Source: Sneathiella sp. P13V-1 (GTDB lineage Bacteria; Pseudomonadota; Alphaproteobacteria; Sneathiellales; Sneathiellaceae). Taken from it: DNA of 64,000 nt. Both the position numbers and the translations under genes were made by a program. The notes under the pieces are model-generated. The model was not told the DNA's origin. It was given only the letters and a program-made list of their open reading frames with translations, and searched no databases. Positions 15,525 to 25,199 of this stretch are shown piece by piece (position 1 is the stretch's first letter; every line of letters begins with the position of its first letter). The stretch is taken from positions 868,001 to 932,000 of the forward strand of contig NZ_WYEU01000002.1 in assembly GCF_015143595.1 (NCBI RefSeq), written 5' to 3'.

Positions 15525-15992
15525 ATGACAACCGTTACGATGACGGTAAACGGAAAAAGTGTCACCGCAGATGTGGAACCAAATACACTTTTAGTTCAGT
15601 TTATCCGTGAAAATTTGCGTCTTACCGGTACACATGTTGGCTGTGATACCAGCCAGTGTGGTGCCTGTACTGTCCATGTGAACGGCAGCAGCATGAAATC
15701 ATGTACAATGCTGGCAGTTCAGGCTGACGGTGCGGACGTTACGACTATTGAAGGCCTTGCAAATGGGGACAAACTTCACCCTATGCAGGAAGCTTTCAGA
15801 GAGAATCATGGTCTGCAGTGTGGTTTCTGCACGCCGGGCATGATCATGAGCGCTGTTGATCTGGTCAACCGCAACCCGAACCCTTCCGAGGACACAATCC
15901 GTCACGAACTGGAAGGCAATATCTGCCGCTGTACCGGCTACCACAATATTGTCAAATCAGTGAAAGCTGCATCGGAGAAAATGGGAGGGTGA
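15525..15992 (+). CDS. coxS: molybdenum hydroxylase [2Fe-2S] subunit
   Basis: A 155-residue iron-sulfur subunit. The N-terminal ferredoxin-like domain has [15 protein letters not shown] for the first [2Fe-2S] cluster, and the C-terminal helical domain has CGFCTPG and CRCTGYHNI for the second. It passes electrons from the molybdenum site in CoxL to FAD in CoxM. The gene begins the S-L-M structural set; in many Cox operons the order is M-S-L. A GGGAGGAT-type site precedes the ATG. Four bases separate it from coxL. Confidence 0.92.
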   Translation: MTTVTMTVNGKSVTADVEPNTLLVQFIRENLRLTGTHVGCDTSQCGACTVHVNGSSMKSCTMLAVQADGADVTTIEGLANGDKLHPMQEAFRENHGLQCGFCTPGMIMSAVDLVNRNPNPSEDTIRHELEGNICRCTGYHNIVKSVKAASEKMGG

Positions 15993-15995
15993 TAA

Positions 15996-18341
15996 ATGTC
16001 AGTAGAAAACGGGATCGGCGCATCTGTCGTACGTAAAGAAGACCAACGTTTTATTACAGGTAACGGCAATTACCTGGATGATATCAATAAAGCTGGCCAG
16101 TGTTATGGCTATTTCCTTCGCTCGCCTCATGCGTTTGCGAAAATCAACTCAATCGATCTGACCGCAGCGAAAGCAGCCCCTGGTGTTGTAGACATCTTCA
16201 CAGGTGCCGATATGGCAGCCGATGCTGTGGGTGGTTTGATTTGTGGCTGGGGCATTAGTAACAAAGATGGCACCCCCCATGCGGCCCCTCCTCACCCGTG
16301 CCTTGCAACAGACAGCGTAAAACACGTAGGTGATCAGGTTGCATTTGTTGTGGCTGAAAGCCTTCAGGCAGCAAAAGATGCCGCCGAACTGATCGAAGTT
16401 GACTATGAAGAGCTTCAATCTGTCACAGATGTGCGTAAAGCTGCCAGTGGCGCGCAAATCCACCCTGAGGCACCGGGCAACCAGTGTTATGACTGGGAAT
16501 TGGGTGATAAAGAAGCGGTTGATGCGGCCTTTGCAAATGCAGCCCACATCACGAAGATGGATTTGATCAATAACCGTCTCGCCCCAAATCCGATGGAACC
16601 GCGTGCGGCCCTTGGCGAATATGATAGAGGGACTGGAGAATATACACTCTACACGACTAGTCAGAACCCCCATGTGGCACGTCTGATCCTGTCTGCATTT
16701 GTGAATATAGCGCCTGAAAACAAACTTCGAGTCATTGCTCCAGATGTTGGCGGCGGTTTCGGAAGTAAAATCTTCGTTTATGCGGAAGAAACCACAACAA
16801 TTTGGGCCTCAAAACGTGTTGGTCGTCCAATTAAATGGACTGCCGACCGTTCAGAAGCCTTCCTGACGGACGCCCATGGGCGTGACCATGCAACTCATGC
16901 TGAAATGGCGTTTGACGCAGACGGTAATATTCTTGGCTTCCGCGTTTCAACCCTTGCCAATATGGGCGCGTATCTGTCCACATTTGCTTCTGCCGTGCCA
17001 ACATATCTATATGCAACGTTGCTGAATGGTCAGTATAAAATGCCATGCATTTATGCGGAAGTTCAGGCGATGTTCACAAACACCACTCCGGTTGATGCCT
17101 ACCGTGGTGCGGGCCGTCCAGAAGCCACATATGTTGTGGAACGCATGATGGAACGTGCCGCGCGCGACATGAATATGGATCCAACAGAATTGCGCATGAA
17201 GAACTTCATCGCACCTGATGCCTATCCTTATGAAACACCGGTTATCATGACATATGACAGCGGTGATTATCCTCAGACCATGAACCTTGCAAAAGACATG
17301 ATTGATTATGCAGGTTTCCAGGCTCGTAAAGCAGAAAGCGCCTCACGCGGTAAACTCCGCGGTATCGGCTCAGCTGCTTATATTGAAGCTTGCGGTATCG
17401 CGCCATCTGCGGCTGTTGGCTCTTTGGGTGCTGGTGTTGGCCTTTGGGAAAGCGCAGAAGTTCGTTTCAATCCAACAGGTTCCGTGACTGTCTTTACAGG
17501 TAGCCACAGCCATGGTCAGGGTCATGAGACAACCTTTGCCCAGCTGGTCGCCGATAAACTTGGTGTTCCATATGAATCCATCGAAGTGGTTCACGGTGAT
17601 ACAACCAAGGTACCATTTGGTATGGGTACTTACGGTTCCCGTTCTCTGGCTGTTGGTGGTTCCGCTATTGTGAAGGCTGCTGATAAAATCGTTGATAAAG
17701 CCAAGAAGATCGCTGCCCATCTGATGGAAGCATCTGCAGATGATATTGAACACAATCAAGGTGTTTATTCCATCGCGGGTACCGACAAACAGATGACAAT
17801 CGGTGAGTTGGCTTTTGCGGCTTATGTTCCGCACAACTATCCGGAAGATCTGGAGCCAGGCCTAGCTGAAAATGCTTTCTACGATCCGCTTAACTTTACG
17901 TTCCCAGCAGGAACGCATATTGCTGAAGTGGAAATTGATCCGGCAACCGGTATTGTTGAGGTGGTCGATTGGGCCGCAGCTGACGATTTCGGTAACGTGA
18001 TCAATCCAATGATCGTTGAAGGTCAGGTTCATGGCGGTGTTGCCCAGGGTATCGGACAGGCGCTGCTAGAAGGAGTTGTCTATGATGATGACAGTGGCCA
18101 GCTATTGACAGGCTCTTACATGGATTACTGTATGCCACGAGCAGATAACCTGCCTAACTTCAAAGTGGAAGCAACAAACACCCCATGCCCAAGCAACCCG
18201 CTTGGTGTGAAAGGGTGCGGTGAAGCTGGTGCCATAGCAGCCCCTGCAGCACTGATGAATGCGATCACTGATGCATTGGGTAAGGAAATCGACATGCCTG
18301 CGACACCAGAGAAAGTCTGGCGTGCAGCGCAAAGCGCATAA
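15996..18341 (+). CDS. coxL: form II CoxL-like molybdenum hydroxylase large subunit
   Basis: A 781-residue molybdopterin cytosine dinucleotide-binding subunit of the xanthine oxidase family, with the GGGFGSK and [12 protein letters not shown] cofactor motifs. The active-site loop near residue 368 reads AYRGAGR. Form I carbon monoxide dehydrogenases have AYXCSFR with a copper-binding cysteine; this protein lacks it and belongs with the form II (BMS) type. Its real substrate could be CO poorly or another compound such as an N-heterocycle or aldehyde. Flanking coxG, D, E and XdhC genes show a complete maturation set. Confidence 0.9.
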   Translation: MSVENGIGASVVRKEDQRFITGNGNYLDDINKAGQCYGYFLRSPHAFAKINSIDLTAAKAAPGVVDIFTGADMAADAVGGLICGWGISNKDGTPHAAPPHPCLATDSVKHVGDQVAFVVAESLQAAKDAAELIEVDYEELQSVTDVRKAASGAQIHPEAPGNQCYDWELGDKEAVDAAFANAAHITKMDLINNRLAPNPMEPRAALGEYDRGTGEYTLYTTSQNPHVARLILSAFVNIAPENKLRVIAPDVGGGFGSKIFVYAEETTTIWASKRVGRPIKWTADRSEAFLTDAHGRDHATHAEMAFDADGNILGFRVSTLANMGAYLSTFASAVPTYLYATLLNGQYKMPCIYAEVQAMFTNTTPVDAYRGAGRPEATYVVERMMERAARDMNMDPTELRMKNFIAPDAYPYETPVIMTYDSGDYPQTMNLAKDMIDYAGFQARKAESASRGKLRGIGSAAYIEACGIAPSAAVGSLGAGVGLWESAEVRFNPTGSVTVFTGSHSHGQGHETTFAQLVADKLGVPYESIEVVHGDTTKVPFGMGTYGSRSLAVGGSAIVKAADKIVDKAKKIAAHLMEASADDIEHNQGVYSIAGTDKQMTIGELAFAAYVPHNYPEDLEPGLAENAFYDPLNFTFPAGTHIAEVEIDPATGIVEVVDWAAADDFGNVINPMIVEGQVHGGVAQGIGQALLEGVVYDDDSGQLLTGSYMDYCMPRADNLPNFKVEATNTPCPSNPLGVKGCGEAGAIAAPAALMNAITDALGKEIDMPATPEKVWRAAQSA

Positions 18342-18359
18342 GAAGGGAGATAAAAAACA

Positions 18360-19148
18360 ATGTACAGTTTTGACTATGAACGCCCTTCGGGCATTGACGC
18401 AGCCGCAGCCGCTGTTGGCGAGGATGATAAGTATCTGGCAGGAGGACAATCCTTCCTGCCAACCTTGAAACTTCGTTTGGCGCAGGTTGATAAACTTGTT
18501 GATCTTGGCGGGATTTCAGATCTGGTGGGAATTACGGTCTCTGGTGGTGAAGTTACTATCGGCGCAATGACAACCCACGCAGCTGTTGCGACTTCCGCAG
18601 ATGTTAGAAATGCGATCCCTGCCCTTGCAGATATGGCATCCAACATCGGTGACGCGCAGGTTCGTAACCGCGGCACAATTGGCGGCTCCATTGCCAATAA
18701 TGACCCGGCGGCATGCTATCCATCTTCACTGATGGCACTTGGTGCAACAGTTCACACAAACAAACGCAGCATTCCTGCTGATGATTTCTTTGTGGATCTG
18801 TTTGAAACGGCTTTGGAAGACGGTGAATTGGTCACGAAAGTTTCCTTCCCAATTCCAGAAAAAGCAGCCTATGCCAAATTCCCGAACCCAGCGTCACGTT
18901 TTGCGTTGGTCGGTGTATTTGTGGCAAAGACAGCTGGTGGTGCACGGGTTGCCGTGACAGGCGCCGGACCTTGTGTTTTCCGTCAGGGCGACATGGAAGC
19001 AGCACTTTCAGGCAACTTCTCATCAGATGCCATCAGCGGTATTTCTACAGCAGCTGATGATCTGAACTCAGATATTCACGCATCATCTGAATATCGTGCG
19101 CATTTGATCAGTGTCATGGCAGCACGTGCCGTGGATGCGGCATCTTAA
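18360..19148 (+). CDS. coxM: molybdenum hydroxylase FAD subunit
   Basis: A 262-residue FAD-binding subunit. AGGQSFLPTLK near residue 30 and TIGGSIANNDPAACYPS near residue 110 are the two FAD pyrophosphate motifs of the CoxM/CutM family. It accepts electrons from CoxS and passes them to the respiratory chain. GGGAG lies ten bases before the ATG. A hairpin follows at 19159-19182, between the structural and maturation genes. Confidence 0.92.
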   Translation: MYSFDYERPSGIDAAAAAVGEDDKYLAGGQSFLPTLKLRLAQVDKLVDLGGISDLVGITVSGGEVTIGAMTTHAAVATSADVRNAIPALADMASNIGDAQVRNRGTIGGSIANNDPAACYPSSLMALGATVHTNKRSIPADDFFVDLFETALEDGELVTKVSFPIPEKAAYAKFPNPASRFALVGVFVAKTAGGARVAVTGAGPCVFRQGDMEAALSGNFSSDAISGISTAADDLNSDIHASSEYRAHLISVMAARAVDAAS

Positions 19149-19158
19149 GCAAAAATTC

Positions 19159-19182
19159 GGGGAAAAGTTTTGGCTTTTCCCC
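19159..19182 (+). other. intercistronic hairpin after coxM
   Basis: GGGGAAAAG pairs perfectly with CTTTTCCCC around a 6-base loop, without a following T-run. It separates coxM from coxD. It may stabilise the coxSLM transcript or reduce read-through into the maturation genes. Confidence 0.55.
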
Positions 19183-19281
19183 AATTCTGTAGCCTGTGAC
19201 ACACAAAGGTGGGGCGCCTGTTGATGTGAGGGCTGAAAACCATAATTTATATAAGCCCAAATAACCCAACGAGTAGATAGA

Positions 19282-20214
19282 ATGCCTTCAACTCTTCCCT
19301 CTTCCATTGATGCGGTTGAAACTCTCCTTAAAGAAGCAAACTATGTTGCAGATCGAAGTCTTGCGACCGTGTTGTTTCTGTCGTTAAAAATGGGGCGCCC
19401 CCTGTTTTTGGAAGGTGAAGCGGGTGTTGGTAAAACTGAAATTGCAAAAGTGTTGGCAGATCAATTGGACCGCCCTCTCATCCGTTTGCAATGTTATGAA
19501 GGGCTGGATGTTTCTTCCGCTGTGTATGAATGGAACTATGCACGGCAAATGATTGAAATTCGCCTCTCAGAAGCAACAGAGACGACTGACAAGAAAACCC
19601 TCGGCCAAAATATTTTCTCAGATGAGTTCCTGATTAAGCGCCCTCTTCTTCAGGCGCTTGAAGATACAGGTAAAGGCGCACCTGTTCTGCTGATTGATGA
19701 GCTAGACCGTACGGACGAGCCTTTTGAGGCCTATCTGCTGGAAGTGCTGTCAGATTTTCAGATTACGATCCCGGAACTTGGCACAATTAAAGCGGCTGAA
19801 CCACCGATAGTTATTATTACGTCAAACCGGACCCGTGAAATTCACGACGCCCTTAAACGGCGTTGTCTCTATCATTGGGTTGATTATCCGGATGCGGAGC
19901 GTGAAAAAGACATCATTCGCCGTAAGATCCCGGGCGCAGATGAACGCTTAACGGCACAGATTGTCGCCTTCGTTCAGAAACTGCGTGAGGATCCGTCCTT
20001 GTTTAAGCTCCCCGGCATTGCAGAAAGTCTTGACTGGACCAATGCCCTGACCGAGCTGAACACAATCTCTTTGGATCCGGCGGTTATCAATGACACACTT
20101 GGGGTGCTCCTGAAATATCAGGATGATATTGCCAAGATGCAGGGATCAGAAGCAGCTGAAATTCTGACCCAGATCAATCAGGAACTGGAGAGTTCCGGTG
20201 ACACCGCAGGCTGA
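19282..20214 (+). CDS. coxD: MoxR-type AAA+ ATPase CoxD
   Basis: A 310-residue MoxR-family AAA+ ATPase with Walker A GEAGVGKTE and Walker B LLIDELDRT, and an arginine-rich SNRTREIHDALKRR segment. In the CO dehydrogenase system CoxD works with the VWA protein CoxE to build the active site sulfur/metal centre. Here the cysteine for copper is absent from CoxL, so the pair probably serves the general insertion or sulfuration of the molybdenum cofactor. The coxE start lies 17 bases inside its 3' end. Confidence 0.88.
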   Translation: MPSTLPSSIDAVETLLKEANYVADRSLATVLFLSLKMGRPLFLEGEAGVGKTEIAKVLADQLDRPLIRLQCYEGLDVSSAVYEWNYARQMIEIRLSEATETTDKKTLGQNIFSDEFLIKRPLLQALEDTGKGAPVLLIDELDRTDEPFEAYLLEVLSDFQITIPELGTIKAAEPPIVIITSNRTREIHDALKRRCLYHWVDYPDAEREKDIIRRKIPGADERLTAQIVAFVQKLREDPSLFKLPGIAESLDWTNALTELNTISLDPAVINDTLGVLLKYQDDIAKMQGSEAAEILTQINQELESSGDTAG

Positions 20215-21430
20215 TCCCGTTGAGACAGCCAACGAAGCGGGAACCTTTGCTGAAAATATCCTGCATTTTGCACGAACGTTAAGGCGCGCAGGCCTTCCCG
20301 TTGGCCCCGGCCGCGTGATTGAAGCATTGCGTGCCGTCGAATGTGCAGGCCTTCAACGGCGGGATGATTTCTATTGGACCCTTCATTCGGTTTTCGTCAA
20401 TCGTCATGATCAGTGGCCTCTTTTTGATCAGGCTTTTCATATCTTCTGGAAAAACCCGGACATCTTGAAGAAGATGATGGATATGATGCTTCCCACCACT
20501 TATCTCGATAAAGTTTCAGGCGATGAAGACGAGATTTCAAAACGACTGTCTCAGGCCCTTGCTCCTGATGAGGCACCAGATAGCGATAATGATCAGGAAA
20601 ATGAAGAAGTTGAGATAAATGCAGAACTCACCACGTCAGAAAGTGAGCTTTTGCAGGAAAAAGACTTCGAGGATATGAGCACAGAGGAATTGGAAGAAGC
20701 CAAAAAGGCTATGCAATCCCTAAAGCTGCCTATTCGTGAAGTGAGAACCCGTCGTCTTGTTGCGCGGAGTTCTGGCAACCGTATTGATATGCGCCGAACA
20801 TTACGAGCCGCGCTACGTTCAGGCGGTGCCACTATCCCACTTCGCTATCGAACCAACATTAAGAAACACCCGCCCTTGGTGATCATGTGCGACATTTCCG
20901 GCTCCATGTCCCAATATAGCCGTATGCTGCTTCATTTTCTCCACGCCATCACTAATGACCGGGACCGAGTTCATACATTTGTTTTCGGAACGCGGCTTAC
21001 CAATATCACAAGATATATGCGTTACCGCGATGTGGACGAGGCTTTGGACGCGGTTAGTGAAAAAGTCGAAGACTGGTCTGGCGGCACCCGTATCGGCAGC
21101 ACTATTGAAGAGTTCAACAAATACTGGTCTCGCCGGGTTTTGGGGCAAGGTGCTGTTGTACTCTTTATTTCTGATGGCCTGGACCGGGATCAAGCAGACA
21201 TTCTGGGACCTGAGATGGAACGGTTACACAAATCCTGCCGTCAACTTATCTGGCTTAATCCCCTGCTTCGCTATGATGGGTTCGAACCTAAAGCCCGGGG
21301 CATTAAAGCCATCCTGCCCCATGTAGATATTTTCCGTACCGTGCACAATCTACAAAGTCTATCGGACCTTTCTGAGATTTTGTCCCAACCTGACACGAAT
21401 ACCGACAACACAAGGAGACTGATCGCATGA
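20198..21430 (+). CDS. coxE: VWA-domain protein CoxE
   Basis: A 410-residue protein beginning with GTG inside coxD (GGAGAG upstream). The N-terminal 130 residues are helical; a very acidic middle region follows (about residues 105-175); the C-terminal half is a VWA domain with the MIDAS motif MCDISGSMSQ and later TRIGSTIEEF and LFISDGLDRD. CoxE/MadC-type proteins partner MoxR ATPases as metal-dependent chaperones. Its TGA overlaps the ATG of the XdhC N-terminal gene. Confidence 0.88.
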   Translation: MTPQADPVETANEAGTFAENILHFARTLRRAGLPVGPGRVIEALRAVECAGLQRRDDFYWTLHSVFVNRHDQWPLFDQAFHIFWKNPDILKKMMDMMLPTTYLDKVSGDEDEISKRLSQALAPDEAPDSDNDQENEEVEINAELTTSESELLQEKDFEDMSTEELEEAKKAMQSLKLPIREVRTRRLVARSSGNRIDMRRTLRAALRSGGATIPLRYRTNIKKHPPLVIMCDISGSMSQYSRMLLHFLHAITNDRDRVHTFVFGTRLTNITRYMRYRDVDEALDAVSEKVEDWSGGTRIGSTIEEFNKYWSRRVLGQGAVVLFISDGLDRDQADILGPEMERLHKSCRQLIWLNPLLRYDGFEPKARGIKAILPHVDIFRTVHNLQSLSDLSEILSQPDTNTDNTRRLIA

Positions 21431-21765
21431 ATAATATGCTCGATAAAGCAGTCAAAGATGATGTTTTGGCTCAAGCCCTTAGCTGGAAAGAAGCCGGCAA
21501 ACGGGTTGCCCTAGCTACAGTTGTCCAAACCTGGGGATCTGCCCCTCGTCCCATTGGCAGTCAACTCGCCATTGATAATGACGGTCAAATGGTGGGTTCC
21601 GTCAGTGGTGGTTGCGTTGAAGGTGCCGTTATTCAAGAGGCGATCACCCTCATGGAAGAAGGCGGACATAAGATGCTGGAATTTGGTGTGACCAATGATG
21701 AAGCGTGGGAAGTGGGCCTTGCCTGCGGTGGCAAAATCCGAATTTTCGTTGAAACTGTGAATTAG
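21427..21765 (+). CDS. XdhC/CoxI N-terminal domain protein
   Basis: A 112-residue protein equal to the first half of XdhC: TWGSAPRPIGSQLAI, SVSGGCVEGAVIQEA and GLACGGKIRIFVE are all present, including both conserved cysteines. XdhC binds the molybdenum cofactor and guides its sulfuration and insertion into hydroxylases. The other half of XdhC is encoded by the next gene, so the protein is split. It overlaps coxE by four bases. Confidence 0.88.
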   Translation: MNNMLDKAVKDDVLAQALSWKEAGKRVALATVVQTWGSAPRPIGSQLAIDNDGQMVGSVSGGCVEGAVIQEAITLMEEGGHKMLEFGVTNDEAWEVGLACGGKIRIFVETVN

Positions 21766-21773
21766 AGTGCCTC

Positions 21774-22469
21774 ATGGACTTGCAATTACTTAAAGAACTG
21801 GCTGAGGCGAAAGAAGCCAAGCGTCAGGTTGTCGTCGCAACCCACGTTGATGATGGCAACTCACAACTTTTATTTCCGTTTGAAACGGATGAGATCAATC
21901 CGCTTCTTGAAGCTGCTCGTGAAGCACTCCGCCGGGATAAGCCAACTGAATTTGAAGATGGTGAAGACAAGTGGTTCTTAAACATCCATAACCCGTCTTT
22001 GCGCATGTTCATTGTTGGCGCTGTGCATATTGCACAAAAGCTTGCCCCTATGGCTGCAGCCTCAGGCTATGACGTCACGGTTATTGATCCACGCCGCAGC
22101 TTTGGCTCCACTTTCCGGTTTCCCGATGTCCATCTGGATGACCGCTGGCCAGATGAGGCTATGGATGAACTAGCCCCTGATCGCCGCACTGCTATCGTGA
22201 CGCTTACACATGATGCAAAACTGGATGATCCGGCATTGGAAGCGGCATTAAAATCAGATGTCTTCTACATCGGTGCCTTGGGAAGCACCCGCACCAATGC
22301 TAAACGCCATCAACGCCTGACTAACAAAGGTTTTACCGAAGATGATTTGGCGCGGATTAATGGCCCGGTTGGCCTGAATATCGGGGCACAATCCCCTGCT
22401 GAAATTGCCATATCTATCATGGCGGAAATCACAGCAATCTTGCGTAAAGGATCAACAGATGATCTTTGA
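21774..22469 (+). CDS. XdhC/CoxF Rossmann-domain protein
   Basis: A 231-residue protein equal to the second half of XdhC. A Rossmann-like fold starts near residue 80 (FIVGAVHIAQKLAPMAAASGYDVTVIDPR), followed by ALVTLTHD-type and FYIGALGSTRT motifs, and a C-terminal GLNIGAQSPAEIAISIMAEI helix. It works with the preceding gene in cofactor delivery. The separation of the two halves into adjacent genes is common in alphaproteobacterial cox clusters. The next gene starts 11 bases inside it. Confidence 0.88.
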   Translation: MDLQLLKELAEAKEAKRQVVVATHVDDGNSQLLFPFETDEINPLLEAAREALRRDKPTEFEDGEDKWFLNIHNPSLRMFIVGAVHIAQKLAPMAAASGYDVTVIDPRRSFGSTFRFPDVHLDDRWPDEAMDELAPDRRTAIVTLTHDAKLDDPALEAALKSDVFYIGALGSTRTNAKRHQRLTNKGFTEDDLARINGPVGLNIGAQSPAEIAISIMAEITAILRKGSTDDL

Positions 22470-24090
22470 TCGACTGGATCTTGAAGATGCTGAAGGGGCT
22501 TTCCTTGCTCACGCTGTTGAAGCAGGCGAGTGTGGCATTTTAAAAAAAGGGACTGTCCTTACTAAAGAACATCTAGAGGCAATTAAAGCAGCGGGTGAAC
22601 AAACCGTCCTCGCGGCCAGACTTGAAGACGATGATGTGGACGAGAACGATGCCGCTTACAAAATTGCGGTGATTTCAGCCGGTGCGGAAGTGGACGTACG
22701 TCCTCCCTTCACAGGTCGCTCCAACATCACCTCAAAATCAGATGGTGTTGTAGAGATCAATAGCAAGCTATTGAAAAAGATAAATAAAATTGATCCATCC
22801 ATTACCATTGCAACAGTAAACAATATGGATATGGTGACATCAGGTCAGATGCTTGCCACTATCAAAATCATTCCTTTTTCGACAAAACAGAAATTTCTGG
22901 ATAAGGCTGAAAAGAAAGCGAAAAAGAAGAAAACACCTCTTATTCAGGTTCACCCGTTTAAGAAAAAGAAAATTGGGCTCATCTCCACCCTGCTTCCCAA
23001 TACGCCAGACAAGCTGATAACCAAATCTACGGTTGTTCTTGAAAACAGATTAGAGGCGTGTGGCAATCATCTTTGGCGAACGGCAACCTGCAGTCATCAT
23101 GAAGATGACCTGGGAACTGAGATAAACAGCCTTGTTCGAGATGGGGCTGAGATCATTCTTATTTTCGGGGCGTCAGCTATCACTGATGAGCGGGATGTCA
23201 TCCCAACCGCGATCAAAAACAGCGGTGGTGACGTTGAACATTTCGGCATGCCTGTGGACCCGGGAAACCTCCTTCTCCTTGGTAAAATTGGGGATACAAC
23301 TGTTGTCGGCATGCCGGGATGTACACGATCGCCAAAACTCAACGGATTTGATTGGGTGTTACAGCGACTTCTGGCGGAGATCCCTGTTAAGGCCAAAGAC
23401 ATCATGCGAATGGGCGAAGGCGGATTGTTAAAAGAAATTCCCGGACGTCCTCAACCCAGAGGAAAACAATTGCCTGAAACTGAAAAAGAAAAACCAAAAA
23501 TTGCTGCTCTTATTCTCGCTGCCGGTCAATCAAGGCGGATGGGCCCTGAAAATAAGCTGTTGGCCCTGATTGATGACAAACCCATTTTGCGGCACGTGGC
23601 AGAAAATCTGGCAAATACAGGCGTTGAGCAAATTTCCATGGTTACCGGCCACGAAGCCGATCAGATCAAAAGTCTGGTTTGGGATATGCCCATTCAGATG
23701 ATTGAAAACCCAGACTATGCGGAAGGTTTATCCACATCATTGAAGGCCGGAATGAAAGCTCTTCAGGATAAGTATGAAGGGATTATTGTTTGCCTTGGTG
23801 ATATGCCCTTTGTGACACCAGATCAATTCCAGCAGATGATTGATGCTTTTGATCCTGTTGAAGGCCGGGCCATTATCGTCCCGACATTTAAAGGCAAAAG
23901 GGGTAATCCCGTACTGCTCTCTTCACAGTTTGCCGATGAAGTGGAAAAAATCAGCGGCGACATGGGCGCAAAAGCAATCATCAGTGAAAACGACCATTTG
24001 GTCCACGGTGTCGAATTTGACAGCGATGCCATTTTTACCGATATAGATACTCCGCAAATGCTAAAAGCTGCATTGGATAAGAAAAGCTGA
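22459..24090 (+). CDS. molybdopterin-binding/cytidylyltransferase fusion
   Basis: A 543-residue two-part protein. Residues about 1-330 contain a MoeA/MogA-like molybdopterin-binding domain (IILIFGASAITDERDVIP and MPGCTRSPKLNGFDWVL). Residues about 345-540 are a MocA/MobA-type NTP transferase (ALILAAGQSRRMGPENKLL, GEDMP-type CLGDMPFVTP). It should make the cytosine dinucleotide form of the cofactor that CoxL-type enzymes need. The ATG at 22459 has AAGGA upstream; a longer in-frame reading overlaps XdhC and is not needed. Confidence 0.85.
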   Translation: MIFDRLDLEDAEGAFLAHAVEAGECGILKKGTVLTKEHLEAIKAAGEQTVLAARLEDDDVDENDAAYKIAVISAGAEVDVRPPFTGRSNITSKSDGVVEINSKLLKKINKIDPSITIATVNNMDMVTSGQMLATIKIIPFSTKQKFLDKAEKKAKKKKTPLIQVHPFKKKKIGLISTLLPNTPDKLITKSTVVLENRLEACGNHLWRTATCSHHEDDLGTEINSLVRDGAEIILIFGASAITDERDVIPTAIKNSGGDVEHFGMPVDPGNLLLLGKIGDTTVVGMPGCTRSPKLNGFDWVLQRLLAEIPVKAKDIMRMGEGGLLKEIPGRPQPRGKQLPETEKEKPKIAALILAAGQSRRMGPENKLLALIDDKPILRHVAENLANTGVEQISMVTGHEADQIKSLVWDMPIQMIENPDYAEGLSTSLKAGMKALQDKYEGIIVCLGDMPFVTPDQFQQMIDAFDPVEGRAIIVPTFKGKRGNPVLLSSQFADEVEKISGDMGAKAIISENDHLVHGVEFDSDAIFTDIDTPQMLKAALDKKS

Positions 24091-24111
24091 TCAGCGAGTA
24101 GAGGTATAGTA

Positions 24112-24528
24112 GTGATTGAAGAACTCTATCAAAAGAACCTGATGCGCCTTGCCGCTGCAGCCACTGGTGCCGGAAAGCTTGAAAATCCAGATGCTGAAAT
24201 TACATTAGATAATCCAACTTGTGGTGATCGCATTACCATACAGGTACGTCTTGACGATGGGACAATAACGGAACTTGCACAGGAAAACCGTGCCTGTCTT
24301 CTGTGTCAGGCGTCTGCATCGTTGCTTGCGGAAAATGCAGTTGGATTGAATCTTGATGAACTACAAAAAATAAAATCTGTCGTTCAGGAGATTTTAGCCA
24401 AAGGGGCGGAGGAGTTCCCGGAAAACTGGGAGAAGTTGGAACATTTTGACGCCGTTAGAGAACATAAAAGCCGGCATCTCTGTGTTCTGCTGCCCTTCAA
24501 TGCCTTGGAAACCTTGTTAAAGACTTAA
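24112..24528 (+). CDS. IscU/NifU-like iron-sulfur scaffold
   Basis: A 138-residue protein starting with GTG (AGAGG upstream). It follows the IscU/SufU pattern: LYQKNLMRLAAAA, NPTCGDRITIQV with the first cysteine and aspartate, ACLLCQASASLL with the second cysteine, and a C-terminal SRHLCVLLPFNAL with the third. It may assemble the [2Fe-2S] clusters of CoxS. Its place at the end of the cox cluster supports this, but general scaffold use is possible. Confidence 0.8.
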   Translation: MIEELYQKNLMRLAAAATGAGKLENPDAEITLDNPTCGDRITIQVRLDDGTITELAQENRACLLCQASASLLAENAVGLNLDELQKIKSVVQEILAKGAEEFPENWEKLEHFDAVREHKSRHLCVLLPFNALETLLKT

Positions 24529-24538
24529 GTTGAGTAGT

Positions 24539-24748
24539 ATGGACCACAAAATCATAACAAAAAAAATGAACAATGATGTCCCCTCACCCTGCACCGGTGT
24601 GTGTACAATGGATCTTGATAATCAGTATTGTCTTGGCTGCTACCGGACCCGCCATGAAATTGGTGGATGGGCGCTCATGGGAAATAAAGAAAAAATTGCT
24701 GTGATTAAAGAATTACGCGGTCGCAGAAGAGAAGCAGAAAAAGGCTAA
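24539..24748 (+). CDS. DUF1289 family protein
   Basis: A small cysteine-rich protein of 69 residues with SPCTGVCTMD, YCLGCYRTRHEI and a following W, which defines DUF1289 (putative Fe-S or zinc binding; similar proteins occur near Fe-S genes). The ATG at 24539 is used; a TTG at 24530 is possible. It follows the IscU-like gene by ten bases and is probably the last gene of the cox operon. Confidence 0.75.
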   Translation: MDHKIITKKMNNDVPSPCTGVCTMDLDNQYCLGCYRTRHEIGGWALMGNKEKIAVIKELRGRRREAEKG

Positions 24749-24831
24749 ATGCCTCATAAATGCCCTAATGTGTCCCTTCTTTAACCAAACTCCTTCCCCA
24801 TGATGTGATTATCAGCAAAAGGGGAATGGCG

Positions 24832-25026
24832 ATGTATTTCAAATTACTTGCAGGCTTAACAGGCCTATATCTTTTCGTTTTAATGGCTGTAATGGGTAGC
24901 ACAGCACCGAAAACGCTCGCGTTCAATACACAGTCCATTCAGAATCAAATTTTCAAACAGTTGCAATATGTCACTTGTGACACTCCGTTTGATTTGAAAG
25001 CCACACATAAAGACTGGCATATCTGA
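24832..25026 (+). CDS. small protein with N-terminal hydrophobic helix
   Basis: A 64-residue protein with one hydrophobic segment (residues 5-25) and a polar remainder with one cysteine. AAGGGG seven bases before the ATG at 24832 supports translation; GTG at 24805 is an alternative start. No family recognised. It may be an exported or membrane-anchored small protein. Confidence 0.5.
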   Translation: MYFKLLAGLTGLYLFVLMAVMGSTAPKTLAFNTQSIQNQIFKQLQYVTCDTPFDLKATHKDWHI

Positions 25027-25121
25027 CATTTATGACGCAGCGCACATTTATGTGTGCTTAATACACGTTCCCCTAACATTCTCGTGATTGCTGTCACAGA
25101 CTTCCTGCATCTTGCACCTAT

Positions 25122-25166
25122 TATATCGCACCGTTATATCAAGCCGATATATGGGCCTGCGATCTA
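25122..25166. promoter_or_regulatory. nested palindrome upstream of padR
   Basis: The inner inverted repeat TATATC-N5-GATATA lies at 25135-25151. An outer pair TATATCGCA at 25122-25130 and TGCGATCTA at 25158-25166 has almost the same centre. They lie 35-80 bases before the padR ATG and are the likely operator of the PadR regulator and its RND operon. Confidence 0.6.
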
Positions 25167-25199
25167 ACCATTTGGATTGCAGATATTGGATGCAGTTAA

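Noticed and set aside
15525-19148. Calling the Cox enzyme a proven aerobic CO dehydrogenase
   Set aside because: The active-site loop is AYRGAGR (form II), without the copper-binding cysteine of form I.
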